The notes below the pieces were generated by a model, which was not told the DNA's origin, did no database searches, and worked only from the letters and a program-made list of their open reading frames with translations. Of a DNA stretch of 64,000 bases, positions 1 to 8,758 are shown piece by piece. Source of the stretch: an uncultured Lysobacteraceae bacterium (GTDB lineage: Bacteria; Pseudomonadota; Gammaproteobacteria; Xanthomonadales; Xanthomonadaceae). Position 1 is the first letter of the stretch. Every line of letters begins with the position of its first letter. The position numbers and the translations under genes are program-made. The stretch spans positions 93,759 to 157,758 of the forward strand of contig CADECF010000006.1 in the NCBI GenBank assembly GCA_902825775.1, given 5' to 3'.

Positions 1-551
1 CAGCCGATCGAATAGCGATGGCAGGCGGCAGCGATCGTCGGCACCTTGGCGATCAGGCGGATAGCGGCGAGGCGGCGCTGCACCGGATCTTCGAGGTCGA
101 GCGTGTTGTGGTAGAAGCTGGCCATCGAGCCGATCATGCCGACCAGCATCGCCATCGGATGCGCGTCGTGGCGGAAGCCGCCGAGGAAGTTCTTGAACGC
201 CTCGTGCATCATCGTGTGATGCGCGACTTCGTGATCGAAAGCATCGAACTGCGTCTTGTTGGGCAGTTCGCCGTTCATCAGCAGATAGGCGACTTCGAGG
301 AAGCTCGATTGCTTGGCGAGCTGTTCGATCGGGTAGCCGCGATACAGCAGCACGCCGGCGTCGCCATCGATGTAGGTGATGGCCGACTTGCAGGCGGCGG
401 TGGCGGTGAAGCCGGGGTCGTAGGTGAAGCAGCCGGTTTCTTTCGGCACCTTGGCGATATCGATGCAGTCGTTGCCCAGCGTCGGTTTGAGCACCGGCAG
501 GGCGACCGACTTGTCGCCGGCGGTCAGCGTGACTTGATCCAGTTCGGACAC
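1..551 (-). CDS. gltA: Citrate synthase, N-terminal part (cut by window edge)
   Basis: Only the first ~183 codons are in the window; the gene runs off its left edge. The reading from a GTG at 551-549 gives a type II citrate synthase N-terminus (AITYIDGDAGVLLYRGYPIE, then EVAYLLMNGELP and HPMAMLVGMIGSMASFYHN). The enzyme condenses oxaloacetate and acetyl-CoA into citrate, the entry step of the TCA cycle, in the cytoplasm. The GTG start is chosen because an AGGAG lies about 9 nt upstream and the protein start matches the family. The catalytic histidines and aspartate are beyond the edge and cannot be checked. Confidence 0.95.
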   Translation of the reverse strand, partial: MSELDQVTLTAGDKSVALPVLKPTLGNDCIDIAKVPKETGCFTYDPGFTATAACKSAITYIDGDAGVLLYRGYPIEQLAKQSSFLEVAYLLMNGELPNKTQFDAFDHEVAHHTMMHEAFKNFLGGFRHDAHPMAMLVGMIGSMASFYHNTLDLEDPVQRRLAAIRLIAKVPTIAAACHRYSIG

Positions 552-718
552 GAGTGGCTCCTCGTAAGGCCGTCGGCGCGCCCGGAAAGGCGCGCAAGGC
601 GGCGGGGGGTCGAACCGCGGCCTTGCCGCGATGCAGCATTATCGCATAGCCGTCCGAGGCCGGGCTCTAAACCAAAGTCCTATGCCGGCTACCGCGGCTC
701 TTGTGGGAGCGGTTCTTG

Positions 719-798
719 TGGGAGCGGCTTCAGCCGCGAGCTTTTCGGTCAGGGATCTGGGTAGCCGGGAAAAGCTCGCGGCTGAAGCCGCTCCCACA
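719..798. repeat. Palindromic intergenic repeat, family A copy 1
   Basis: Inverted arms GTGGGAGCGGCTTCAGCCGC and its complement surround a ~25-nt variable loop. A partial extra arm sits just before it at 703-713. Eight more copies occur in this window. The element lies between gltA and rpmE2 and could form a large hairpin in RNA of either strand. It resembles REP/BIME-type elements of Xanthomonadales; no matching transposase is present here. Confidence 0.85.
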
Positions 799-828
799 AA
801 AACGCGAACGGCCGCCCAAAGGCGGCCG
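798..828 (-). terminator. Rho-independent terminator of rpmE2
   Basis: Read on the minus strand, the stem CGGCCGCC / GGCGGCCG closes a 3-4 nt loop and is followed by TTCGCGTTTTT. It lies 27 nt after the rpmE2 stop. The T-run overlaps the edge of the family A repeat. Confidence 0.7.
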
Positions 829-855
829 TCGTCGCGAGCCGAAAGGCCCGAACGC

Positions 856-1098
856 TTACTTCGTGTAGCGGCGCTTGAACTTGTCGATGCGGCCGCTGGT
901 GTCCATCACCTTGTGCTGGCCGGTGTAGAACGGGTGCGAGGCCGACGAGATTTCGATCTTGATCAGCGGGTACTCGTTGCCGTCCTCCCACTTCACCGTC
1001 TCTTTGCTGCCGAGGGTGGAACGGGTCAGGAACTTGAAATCCGAGGTGACGTCCTGGAAGACGACAGCGCGGTAATCGGGATGTACGCCGTCTTTCAT
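856..1098 (-). CDS. rpmE2: 50S ribosomal protein L31, type B
   Basis: An 80-aa protein beginning [16 protein letters not shown] and ending in the basic [10 protein letters not shown] tail typical of L31. It has no cysteine, so it is the zinc-independent C-minus paralogue (type B) of the large-subunit protein. In many bacteria this form replaces the zinc-binding L31 under zinc limitation under Zur control; I do not see a clear Zur box. The ATG at 1098 is preferred to an in-frame ATG 66 nt upstream, which would add a non-homologous tail. A strong terminator follows. Confidence 0.95.
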   Translation of the reverse strand: MKDGVHPDYRAVVFQDVTSDFKFLTRSTLGSKETVKWEDGNEYPLIKIEISSASHPFYTGQHKVMDTSGRIDKFKRRYTK

Positions 1099-1182
1099 GG
1101 CGGGCACCAATCTATATGCGGGAAAGAGTCGGATATTGTAGACCGAGACCCTCCCCCGGCGCAAACCCGGGTACTGGAGCCC

Positions 1183-2121
1183 TCAGCGGGCCGCCAGGGC
1201 GTCGCGGATCAGGGCCTGGAAGCGCTTTTCGTCGTAGGCCATCAGGATCGCGGCGTTGTCCGGCCGGCCGCTGTGGTCCAGCCAGTCGACCACCGTGGTG
1301 CCACGGGTCAGGCGGCCGCCCAGCTCGACCGCGACCGGGCGATCGAGCACCTGGCCGGCGCCATCGGGCTGCAGCGCATAGGCCATCGCCAGCGCATCGG
1401 CCGAATGCCAGCGCTCGCCGCGCCGTTCGGCCGACCAGGCGCGGGTCTGGCGCGAAATCTGGTCGTAGAACCGGGCCCGCGGCGAATCGGCGCTCAGCCA
1501 GCCGTCGACCTCGCGGTGCAAAAGGCCGTGCACCAGTACCGCCTCCCAATCGATCAGGTCGAAGCGCGGGAAGGCCTCGAACACGATATGCGCGGCCTCG
1601 GGATCGAAATAGACGTTGAACTCGGCGGTGGGCGTGATGTTGCCGTGGGCGGTGACGGCGCCGCCCATGACCACCAGCCGGGCGATGCGCTGCGGCAAGG
1701 TGGGATCCAACTTGAGCGCCAGCGCGAGGTTGGTCAGCGGCCCCAACGCCACCAGCACCAGTCTGCCGGCGTATTCGCGCGATAGCCGCAGGATCGCCAG
1801 TGCGGCGTGCTCGGTCTCCGCGTGGCGCTTGGCGGCATCGAAACCGACATCGCCGAAACCGTCGCGGCCGTGCACGTAGCCCGCATCCGGCGAAGGGTGC
1901 AGCAGCGGCGCCGACGCGCCGGCGAACACCGGAATATCCCCGCGCCCGGCCACTTCGCACAGCTTCAGCGCGTTGCGCACCGTGTATTGCAGACCGACAT
2001 TGCCCGCCGCGACGGTCAACCCGACGATGTCGTGGTTGCGGTCGTTGAACGCCATCAGCAGGGCGAGCGCATCGTCGACGCCGGGGTCGGTGTCGATCAG
2101 CAGGGGGATTTTGTCGGTCAT
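1183..2121 (-). CDS. Inosine-uridine preferring nucleoside hydrolase
   Basis: A 312-aa IUNH-family protein. The N-terminal calcium-binding signature LLIDTDPGVDDALALLMAF (Asp10, 12, 16, 17) is intact, and VMGGAV, AEFNVYFDPEAA and a late HSADALAM segment match the rest of the active-site framework. The family hydrolyses the N-glycosidic bond of ribonucleosides to free base and ribose for salvage. The ATG at 2121 has GGAG 8 nt upstream; an upstream in-frame ATG would add 20 residues absent from the family. The exact substrate cannot be decided from sequence. It stands alone between rpmE2 and an Excalibur gene. Confidence 0.92.
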   Translation of the reverse strand: MTDKIPLLIDTDPGVDDALALLMAFNDRNHDIVGLTVAAGNVGLQYTVRNALKLCEVAGRGDIPVFAGASAPLLHPSPDAGYVHGRDGFGDVGFDAAKRHAETEHAALAILRLSREYAGRLVLVALGPLTNLALALKLDPTLPQRIARLVVMGGAVTAHGNITPTAEFNVYFDPEAAHIVFEAFPRFDLIDWEAVLVHGLLHREVDGWLSADSPRARFYDQISRQTRAWSAERRGERWHSADALAMAYALQPDGAGQVLDRPVAVELGGRLTRGTTVVDWLDHSGRPDNAAILMAYDEKRFQALIRDALAAR

Positions 2122-2134
2122 GGCGGCTCCGTCT

Positions 2135-2416
2135 TCAGAATCGGCTGTCATTCTCGCAGGGCACGCCGTCGTGGTCTCCATCCATCTTGGTGTCGGGACA
2201 ATTCCTGGTGAAGAATTGCGCTTCGGCGCGCGAAGTCATCTGGGTGCAGTATTGCCGGCCGTCGCATCGGAATCTTTGTTTAGCCGCCGGTTGCGGGGCG
2301 ACGGCCGCCATCGGCATGGACGCGGATTCCGCGGCCGCAGGTTTCGTGCCAGCAAAATGCCGATAGCCCTGCCAGGCCGCGAATGCGAGCAGTGCGAGCA
2401 GGATGAGTTTTTTCAT
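2135..2416 (-). CDS. Excalibur calcium-binding domain protein
   Basis: A 93-aa protein with a short hydrophobic N-terminus (KLILLALLAFAAWQG, residues 3-17), which may be a signal anchor. An Ala/Pro-rich linker follows, then a C-terminal Excalibur domain: CDGRQYCTQM, then DTKMDGDHDGVPCE, which holds the DxDxDGxxCE calcium loop. Four cysteines probably form two disulfides, so the domain should lie in the periplasm. The family often accompanies secreted nucleases, but no nuclease domain is attached here. GGAGA precedes the ATG. It ends 13 nt before the nucleoside hydrolase start, so the two may be co-transcribed. Confidence 0.85.
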   Translation of the reverse strand: MKKLILLALLAFAAWQGYRHFAGTKPAAAESASMPMAAVAPQPAAKQRFRCDGRQYCTQMTSRAEAQFFTRNCPDTKMDGDHDGVPCENDSRF

Positions 2417-2523
2417 CGGCGTCTCCGTGGCGCTGACGCAGCGTACTGCGCGAAGGGTCGCTCTGCGACATTGATTTTGACTTCGCAGCAACGGTCGGCA
2501 GACCACTGCGAAAACAGCAAAAT

Positions 2524-2684
2524 CAAAATGGGTCCCAGCTTTCGCTGGGATGACGGCATAAGGGCAAGAGCAGCGGAGCAAGCACCGCTCTACAAGAAGC
2601 GGAGCGAAGCCGCTGGATCCCCGCCTTCGCGGGGATGACTGCTTTAGGGCAAAGGCGCTGGACCCCCGCATTCGCTGGGATGAC
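2524..2684. repeat. Palindromic repeats, family C (three units)
   Basis: Three short palindromes of the form CCCAGCTTTCGCTGGGATGA lie in tandem, with spacers resembling the AGAGCAGCGGAGCAAGC motif seen again near 46.8 kb. They fill the gap between recG and the Excalibur gene. No gene is supported here. Confidence 0.75.
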
Positions 2685-2702
2685 GAGCGAGGAGACGATG
2701 GG

Positions 2703-4808
2703 TCAGGCCGCCGCGTAACGCGCTGCTCCACCCACCCAGCGCTGCACGATCCGATCCGCCACGTCCGGCGACTCGGACAACAGCGCATCGGCGATCTCGC
2801 GCACCCGCGGCAGCAACGCCGCATCGCGCGCGAGGTCGGCGACGCGGAACGCCGCCAATCCGGTCTGGCGTACGCCGAGCAATTCGCCGGGGCCGCGCAA
2901 CTCGAGGTCTTTTTCTGCGATGACGAAACCATCGTTGGTCTGGCGCATCGTTTCCAATCGCTGCTTGGCCATCATCGATAACGGCGATTGGTACAGCAGC
3001 ACGCAGCTCGACGCCGCGCTGCCGCGCCCTACCCGCCCGCGCAGCTGATGCAGTTGCGCCAGGCCCAGGCGTTCGGCGTTTTCGACGATCATAAGCGACG
3101 CATTGGGCACGTCCACGCCGACTTCGATCACCGTGGTCGCCACCAGCAGATCGATGGCGCCGTCTTTGAACGCACGCATCGTCGCCTGCTTGTCGTTCGC
3201 TTTCATGCGGCCGTGGACCAGGCCGATGCGCAATTCCGGCAGCGATGCCGAAAGGTTCTCGTAAGTGCTCTGCGCGGCCTGCGCGACCACTTCGTCGCTG
3301 TCGTCGATCAGCGTGCAGACCCAGTACGCCTGCCGACCCTCGGCGCAGGCGGCGCGGATGCGCTCGATCAATTCCGGGCGGCGTTCGGCACTGAGCACCA
3401 CGGTCTGGATCGGGGTGCGACCGGGCGGCAGTTCGTCGATCGCCGACACGTCCAGATCGGCATAAGCGGCCATCGCCAAGGTGCGCGGGATCGGTGTCGC
3501 GGTCATCACCAGCTGATGCGGCACTGCGTCGCCGCCGGCGCCTTTGTCGCGCAATGCCAGGCGCTGATGCACGCCGAAACGGTGCTGCTCGTCGACGATG
3601 GCGAGCGCAAGATCGTGGAAGACGACATGTTCCTGCATCAACGCATGCGTGCCGACGACCACCTGCGCCTCGCCGTTCGCCACCGCGTTCATCGCGCTGG
3701 CGCGCGCCTTGCCGGTGACTTTGCCGGCGAGCCAGGCCACGCGCACGCCGAGCGGTTCCAGCCAGCCGCGCAGATTGACCAGATGCTGTTCGGCCAGCAA
3801 TTCGGTAGGCGCCATCAGTGCGGCCTGTTTGCCGGCTTCTATCGCCAGCAACGCCGCCATCGCGGCCACTACCGTCTTGCCGCTGCCGACATCGCCCTGC
3901 ACCAGGCGCAGCATCGGCACCGGCTTGGCCAGATCGGCGCGGATCTGTCCGAACACGCGCTGCTGCGCGCCGGTGAGCGCGAAAGGCAAGCCCTCGCGCA
4001 AGCGCTGTGCGAGCGTATCGCCATTTTTCAGCGCTGCGGCGCGCTGCTGTTGCAGGGCGATGCGCTGCCTGCGCAGGCTCAGGTGGTGCGCCAGCAATTC
4101 CTCCAACGCCAGGCGCTGCTGCGCCGGATGCGTCCCGGCCGACAGGGCCGCCAGATCGGCATCGCGCGGCGGGCGATGCGCGGTCAGCAATGCCTGTTTG
4201 AGCGACGGCAGCTTCAGGCTGGCGCGCAGCGGCTGCGGCAGCAGTTCCAGCGCTTCGTCGTCGGGCAATTTGTCCAAGGCCTGGCCGATCAGTTTGCGCA
4301 GCGTCGCAGGACCGATGCCTTCGATCGCCGGGTACACCGGATCGAGCCGTTCGCCCAGCGCACCCGCATCCTCGTCGTCGAGCAACCGATAACTGGGATG
4401 GACGATTTCCAAGCCGTGCTGCCCCGCGCGCGGCGTGCCGTAGCAGCGGATGCGCGCGCCGGGCTGGAACTGCGCGACCTGCGCGGCGCGGAAATGGAAG
4501 AAGCGCAGCACCAATGTCGATTGCGAATCGTCGCCGACCGCCACGCGCAGCATCGGCCGGTAGCGGAAGCCGCGCTCGACCGCTTCGACGCGGCCCTCCA
4601 CTTGCGCCGCCACGCCCGGCTGCAGGGTGCGGATCGGCGTGATCGACGTGCGGTCCTCGTAGCGTCGCGGCAGCTGCATCCACAGGTCCTGCAACGTCAG
4701 CAGCCCGCGCGCCGCCAGTTTTTCGGCCACGCGCGCGCCGACGCCGGGCAGGCTGCTCAGCGGAAGGTGTGCGGGATCTACGGCGGCGTCGGATCGGGAA
4801 ACCGGCAT
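2703..4808 (-). CDS. recG: ATP-dependent DNA helicase RecG
   Basis: A 701-aa superfamily 2 helicase close to the usual RecG length. An N-terminal wedge/OB region (about 1-230) binds branched DNA. The helicase core has Walker A GDVGSGKT at 305-312, a DEQH box at 406-409, the MTATPIPRT motif, and the C-terminal QLRGRVGRG motif. RecG drives fork regression and branch migration of Holliday and D-loop structures in recombination and repair. It has its own start, 89 nt past the TonB-receptor stop on the same strand, with a terminator between them. Confidence 0.97.
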   Translation of the reverse strand: MPVSRSDAAVDPAHLPLSSLPGVGARVAEKLAARGLLTLQDLWMQLPRRYEDRTSITPIRTLQPGVAAQVEGRVEAVERGFRYRPMLRVAVGDDSQSTLVLRFFHFRAAQVAQFQPGARIRCYGTPRAGQHGLEIVHPSYRLLDDEDAGALGERLDPVYPAIEGIGPATLRKLIGQALDKLPDDEALELLPQPLRASLKLPSLKQALLTAHRPPRDADLAALSAGTHPAQQRLALEELLAHHLSLRRQRIALQQQRAAALKNGDTLAQRLREGLPFALTGAQQRVFGQIRADLAKPVPMLRLVQGDVGSGKTVVAAMAALLAIEAGKQAALMAPTELLAEQHLVNLRGWLEPLGVRVAWLAGKVTGKARASAMNAVANGEAQVVVGTHALMQEHVVFHDLALAIVDEQHRFGVHQRLALRDKGAGGDAVPHQLVMTATPIPRTLAMAAYADLDVSAIDELPPGRTPIQTVVLSAERRPELIERIRAACAEGRQAYWVCTLIDDSDEVVAQAAQSTYENLSASLPELRIGLVHGRMKANDKQATMRAFKDGAIDLLVATTVIEVGVDVPNASLMIVENAERLGLAQLHQLRGRVGRGSAASSCVLLYQSPLSMMAKQRLETMRQTNDGFVIAEKDLELRGPGELLGVRQTGLAAFRVADLARDAALLPRVREIADALLSESPDVADRIVQRWVGGAARYAAA

Positions 4809-4837
4809 CCGCCAAGCATGCCGTGATCGCGCGCAAA

Positions 4838-4867
4838 CAAAAACCCCGGCGCCGTTAAGCGCCGGGG
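4838..4867 (-). terminator. Rho-independent terminator of the TonB receptor gene
   Basis: On the minus strand, a 9-bp perfect stem CCCCGGCGC / GCGCCGGGG with a 6-nt loop is followed by TTTTTG. It lies about 30 nt after the receptor stop and before the recG start. Confidence 0.88.
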
Positions 4868-4896
4868 CTCCCCAAAGACAGCGGGACAGACGGTGT

Positions 4897-7344
4897 TCAG
4901 AACTTCAGGCTGACCTCCATGCCGTAGGTGCGCGGTTCGGTGACGCGCGCGCCGACGGTGCCGAGCACGGTCTTGCCGTAAGTGCCCAGCGAATTGATGT
5001 ACTGGTTATCTCCCAGATTGTTGCCGTAGATGGCCCAGCCCCAGCGTCCCTGCGCCGATGTCCAGGCGATGCGGGCGTCGGTGATGTTCTGCGCTTCGCC
5101 CAAGTCCAGCGCCCGGCTGGGACCGCAGTCGCCTTGCGCCACAGACTCGTCGTTGCAGCGGGTCTTGCCGCGGTAGGCATGGCGCAGCACGAAGCGCACA
5201 TCGCCCGCCTCGCCCAGCGACCACACGTAATCGAGCCCGCCGGCGAAGGACCAGTACGGTTCGCCGCTGGGCTGGCCATCCATGTCGATGCCGTCCGAAT
5301 TGACGTAATCCTTGTATTGGGAATCGATGTAGGCCGCGTTGAAATCCAGGCCCAGCGCCTCGGTCGCCTGCCAACGCGTGTCGAAATCCACGCCCCAGGC
5401 TTGCACGTCCGAAGTGTTCACCACGAAGCGCGGGATAGTCGTGGACATGTCCAGCACCACCGCCTGGCGGTTGTCGTACATGTAGTAGTACGCCGATGCG
5501 TTGAACGACAGGCGATAGTCCGGCAACGACTTCTTGATGCCGGTTTCGAAGTTCCAGACCTCTTCGTTCTCGAACTCGCTGCCGATCTGCAGCGAGTTGA
5601 AGCCGCCGGCCTTGTAGCCCTTGGCCAGCGAAGCGAAGCCCATCGTGTTGTCGTCGAAATGGTAATCGGCGACCAGTCGCGGGCTGAAGTCGTTCCAGGA
5701 CTGCGAAGTGCTGTTCTTGATGCCCTTGTTGAGCAGGGCGGGCGGATCGATGAAGGCCACGTCGAACACGAACGTCTCGCGCGGCGGTATGCCCGGAATG
5801 TTGAAGAAGCCCAGGAGCGCCAGCTGATCGAGCGCCAGATCCAAGCTCGGCGCATTGCGCAGACTGTTGAACCAGGTGAAATCCTTCTCGTCGCGCGTGA
5901 AGCGGCCGCCGAGGGTCAAATTCAACTTGTCGTTCACATGCCAGATCACGTCGCCGTAAACCGCGTAGGCCTTCGTATCCAGCGTGTTGCGGAAGGCCTC
6001 GTTCCAGCGGTGGCCCATCAGCGTTACCGGAATGCCGTTGGCCTGCAGCACCTGATCGAAGAAGCCGAACAAGGTGCCGTCGGGCGTGGGCGCCATGCCG
6101 AGGTTGCGGACGATGGTGTCGACCGCATCGGTGAATGTGTTCACCTCGCTGGTCTGCTTGGCGCTTTCCTGGAAATAGCTGGCGCCGGCGATCCAGTCGA
6201 TGCGATCGGTGCTGCCGCTGAACTTGAATTCCTGATAGACGCTGTGATTGCTCTCGGTGTTGGTCGAATCGACGTACAGATCGCGGCGCGCGGTGCCGTC
6301 TTCGTCGACGGCGCTGTTTTCGGAGTCGTAATCGCGCCAGGAAGTGGTCGATGTCAGGCTGCCCCATTCGAAGGCATGGTCGACGATCAGCGTGACGCCG
6401 TCGAAACGCCGGTATTCGCGGCTGCCCTCGGCGTCGTTGGCGGTGGGGATCTTGCGCGGATCCAGGTACGCCGTTTCGTCGACCGGCAACGACGGCGTCG
6501 CCGGGAACGGCGGCAGCGCGACGATGCCGGTGGTGACCTGCGCGCGCTGGTCGAGCTTCTCGTGGTCCCAGCTGACGAACACATTGGTCGCCTCGCCGAA
6601 GCGGGTGCGGAACGCGGCGCGCGTGGCCCAGTTGTCCTCGGGATTCAGGTCCTGCCCGGTGATCGCATCGCTCACCCAGCCGTTGCTGTGGTTGGCGAGG
6701 GCATTGAACCGGAACGCGGAATCCTCGCCGGTCGGCACGTTGAGCATGCCTTCCAGATAGGCCTTGCCGTAATTGCCCAGGCGCAGCTTGGCGCGGCCTT
6801 CGAATTCGTCGCCCGGTTTGCGGGTGATGATCGAGATCGCGCCGGCGGCGGTATTGCGGCCGAACAAGGTGCCTTGCGGGCCTTTCAGCACTTCGATGCG
6901 TTCGACGTCGGTGAACGGCAGCAGCACGCCGCCGCCGCGGCCGGCATAGACGCCGTCGACGTACACGCCGACGGCAGGATCGGTGCCGATGCCGAAATCG
7001 TCGGTCTGGATGCCGCGCAACTGGAAGCTGGGCTGGGTCGGCTGGTTGCTGTCGACCACCAAGCCGGGCACGAAACTGTCGATGTCGCCGAGGTCTTCGG
7101 CGGCTATGTCGCTGAGCAGTTGGTCGTTGACCACCTGCAGCGCGATCGGCACGTCCTGCAATTCCTGCTCGCGGCTCTGTGCGGTGACGATGATGCGATC
7201 GAGCGTGACGGCATCGCGTTCGGCGGTCTGCTGGGCCGCCGCCGGCGCGGTTTGCGCAGCGGCGCTGAAGGCGAACGGCAATGCGCACGCACCGATCAGC
7301 GCGCGGCGCAGGCTGACGCCCAGGACATGTGGTTTCAACGACAT
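4897..7344 (-). CDS. TonB-dependent outer membrane receptor
   Basis: An 815-aa receptor. Residues 1-31 are a Sec signal peptide (cleavage near SAAAQ). The plug domain starts at about residue 50 (IIVTAQSREQELQDVPIAL) and includes the GPQGTLFGRNTAAGAI box. A long 22-strand barrel ends in the terminal aromatic LKF. The start at 7344 has GGGGAGAA upstream. Such receptors import large or scarce ligands across the outer membrane using TonB energy; the ligand is unknown. It heads away from two lipoprotein genes on the same strand (diheme SO_2930-type and beta-helix) with a 74-nt gap, which suggests one transport/oxidation module. Confidence 0.93.
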   Translation of the reverse strand: MSLKPHVLGVSLRRALIGACALPFAFSAAAQTAPAAAQQTAERDAVTLDRIIVTAQSREQELQDVPIALQVVNDQLLSDIAAEDLGDIDSFVPGLVVDSNQPTQPSFQLRGIQTDDFGIGTDPAVGVYVDGVYAGRGGGVLLPFTDVERIEVLKGPQGTLFGRNTAAGAISIITRKPGDEFEGRAKLRLGNYGKAYLEGMLNVPTGEDSAFRFNALANHSNGWVSDAITGQDLNPEDNWATRAAFRTRFGEATNVFVSWDHEKLDQRAQVTTGIVALPPFPATPSLPVDETAYLDPRKIPTANDAEGSREYRRFDGVTLIVDHAFEWGSLTSTTSWRDYDSENSAVDEDGTARRDLYVDSTNTESNHSVYQEFKFSGSTDRIDWIAGASYFQESAKQTSEVNTFTDAVDTIVRNLGMAPTPDGTLFGFFDQVLQANGIPVTLMGHRWNEAFRNTLDTKAYAVYGDVIWHVNDKLNLTLGGRFTRDEKDFTWFNSLRNAPSLDLALDQLALLGFFNIPGIPPRETFVFDVAFIDPPALLNKGIKNSTSQSWNDFSPRLVADYHFDDNTMGFASLAKGYKAGGFNSLQIGSEFENEEVWNFETGIKKSLPDYRLSFNASAYYYMYDNRQAVVLDMSTTIPRFVVNTSDVQAWGVDFDTRWQATEALGLDFNAAYIDSQYKDYVNSDGIDMDGQPSGEPYWSFAGGLDYVWSLGEAGDVRFVLRHAYRGKTRCNDESVAQGDCGPSRALDLGEAQNITDARIAWTSAQGRWGWAIYGNNLGDNQYINSLGTYGKTVLGTVGARVTEPRTYGMEVSLKF

Positions 7345-7418
7345 CGCTTTCTCCCCTTCCGTTTGCGAATGTGGTGTTCTTGCTTTTTTTCTTCTCTTCT
7401 TCTCGGCTGCGCAGCCCG

Positions 7419-8546
7419 TCAGGCTTCGCAACCGCCTTCCATCGCCGCGATCCAGGCCCGGATCAGCTCGACCCCCTCGCGATGCACGACATCGCGGCCC
7501 AGCTCCGGCATCATCACCCCAGGATCGTCGCTGCCGATGCGGTACGCCAGTATCGACTCGTCCGGCTTGCCCGGCACTATGCCGAAACGATGATCGCCGG
7601 TGCCGCGCCCCGCCGCGATCGGCGGCTTGCACAAGCCCAGATGCCGCGGCTCGTGGTCGCCGATGTCGAGCATGAGGCCGGAGGTATCGGCCGGTCCGTG
7701 CGCGTTGTGGCAGTGTCCGCAATTGGCGTCCAGATAAGCGCGCGCCCGGTCGTCCAGGCTGGCCCGTGCTGCATCGCGCCAATCCGCGTTGCGCGGCACG
7801 CCGGCCGCCGGCACGCCGGCGAGATAGCCGATTTCCGTCAGATGCCGCAATTGGTTCTCGCTGCCGGACGCGTAGCCGTAATCGCGGTTGAGGTGCCGCG
7901 CCTTCGGCCCCAGCGGCTGCAGCACCCGCGTGGTGTTGTTCTCGGCATGGCAGCCGGCGCACTGGTTCTGGTCGGGCACCTGGTAGTTGAAATCTTCGCG
8001 GCTGCCGTCGTCGGCGACCAGTTGCAGCGGCACGCTGTCGCCGGTACGCGCCAGCTCGGCGTCGGTCTGTTCCGCGTTCCAGACATAAGCCAGCGCGACC
8101 CAGCCTTGCGCGCGATGCACCAGCAACCGCGTCTCGATCATGCGAACGTTGCGCAGGTCCAAACCTTCGCCTGCGTGATCGCGCGACTGATCGTAAGTGC
8201 GCGCGACCGCCCCTTCTCCACCAGTCGCTTTCGGGTAATAGAACGTCTTGCTGAGGATGGCGCCGACCGGGAAATCGAAACTCGTTTTCTCCCGGTACTG
8301 CGCCGCTTTGCCTTCGGGCATCCAAACCGTGCGCAGCTTGTGCGCGTAGTCGCTAAACAGGGGCGTGTTGAGATCGAACGGTACGACGCCTTCGTTCAAT
8401 GCGAGCTTGTCGCCGTCGCGGTAGACCACGTGCCAGTCGCTGAGTTTGCCGGGATAGCCGTCGGCATGGAACTGGACAGATGCAGGTTGCCTCGAACAAG
8501 CGGCCAGCAAGAAAACCAGCGCGACTGCGAACCCACGTGCTGACAT
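7419..8546 (-). CDS. SO_2930-family diheme c-type lipoprotein
   Basis: A 375-aa protein with an N-terminal lipoprotein signal (VFLLAACS). Two heme-binding CxxCH motifs are visible, CAGCH in the middle and CGHCH in the C-terminal third. The overall pattern (FDLNTPLFSDYAHKLRTVWM, GVMMPELGRD) matches the SO_2930/HNE_0200 family. These are predicted periplasmic or outer-membrane redox proteins of unknown substrate, usually encoded beside a beta-helix protein, as here. The start ATG at 8546 lies within a palindromic repeat and has only a weak purine stretch upstream. No other in-frame start gives a signal peptide. Confidence 0.85.
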   Translation of the reverse strand: MSARGFAVALVFLLAACSRQPASVQFHADGYPGKLSDWHVVYRDGDKLALNEGVVPFDLNTPLFSDYAHKLRTVWMPEGKAAQYREKTSFDFPVGAILSKTFYYPKATGGEGAVARTYDQSRDHAGEGLDLRNVRMIETRLLVHRAQGWVALAYVWNAEQTDAELARTGDSVPLQLVADDGSREDFNYQVPDQNQCAGCHAENNTTRVLQPLGPKARHLNRDYGYASGSENQLRHLTEIGYLAGVPAAGVPRNADWRDAARASLDDRARAYLDANCGHCHNAHGPADTSGLMLDIGDHEPRHLGLCKPPIAAGRGTGDHRFGIVPGKPDESILAYRIGSDDPGVMMPELGRDVVHREGVELIRAWIAAMEGGCEA

Positions 8547-8735
8547 TCCCGCGAAGGCGGGAACCCGGCGACTTTGCTTTTTGCCGTTATCCCAGCGAAA
8601 GCGGGGACCCATTTTGCTTTTGCTCTCGCCGCCGAAATCAAGGTCCGCATGGGTCCCCGCTTTCGCTGGGATGACGGTTCGGGAGGTCGGAGCGGAAGTC
8701 GCTGGGTTGCCGCCTTCGCGGCAACGACGGCTAAG
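8547..8735. repeat. Palindromic repeats, family C (compound)
   Basis: Several units related to CCCAGCGAAAGCGGGGACCC in both orientations occupy the gap between the beta-helix gene and the SO_2930-type gene. The left-most unit (TCCCGCGAAGGCGGGA) touches the start codon of the latter. The resulting hairpins could reduce read-through between the two lipoprotein genes. Confidence 0.75.
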
Positions 8736-8758
8736 AGCGAAAAGCGGCATCGTCTTGA

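Noticed and set aside
631-1785. Long open frames antisense to real genes (here and at many other places, e.g. 2988-4826, 5134-7593, 12376-14007, 20459-22771)
   Set aside because: They are mirror frames of well-supported genes in high-GC DNA; no homology, no signal peptides, wrong codon-position bias.
7345-8325. N-terminal extension of the TonB receptor frame up to 8325
   Set aside because: The added residues are an alternative frame of the SO_2930-type gene; the signal peptide and ribosome site at 7344 fix the start.
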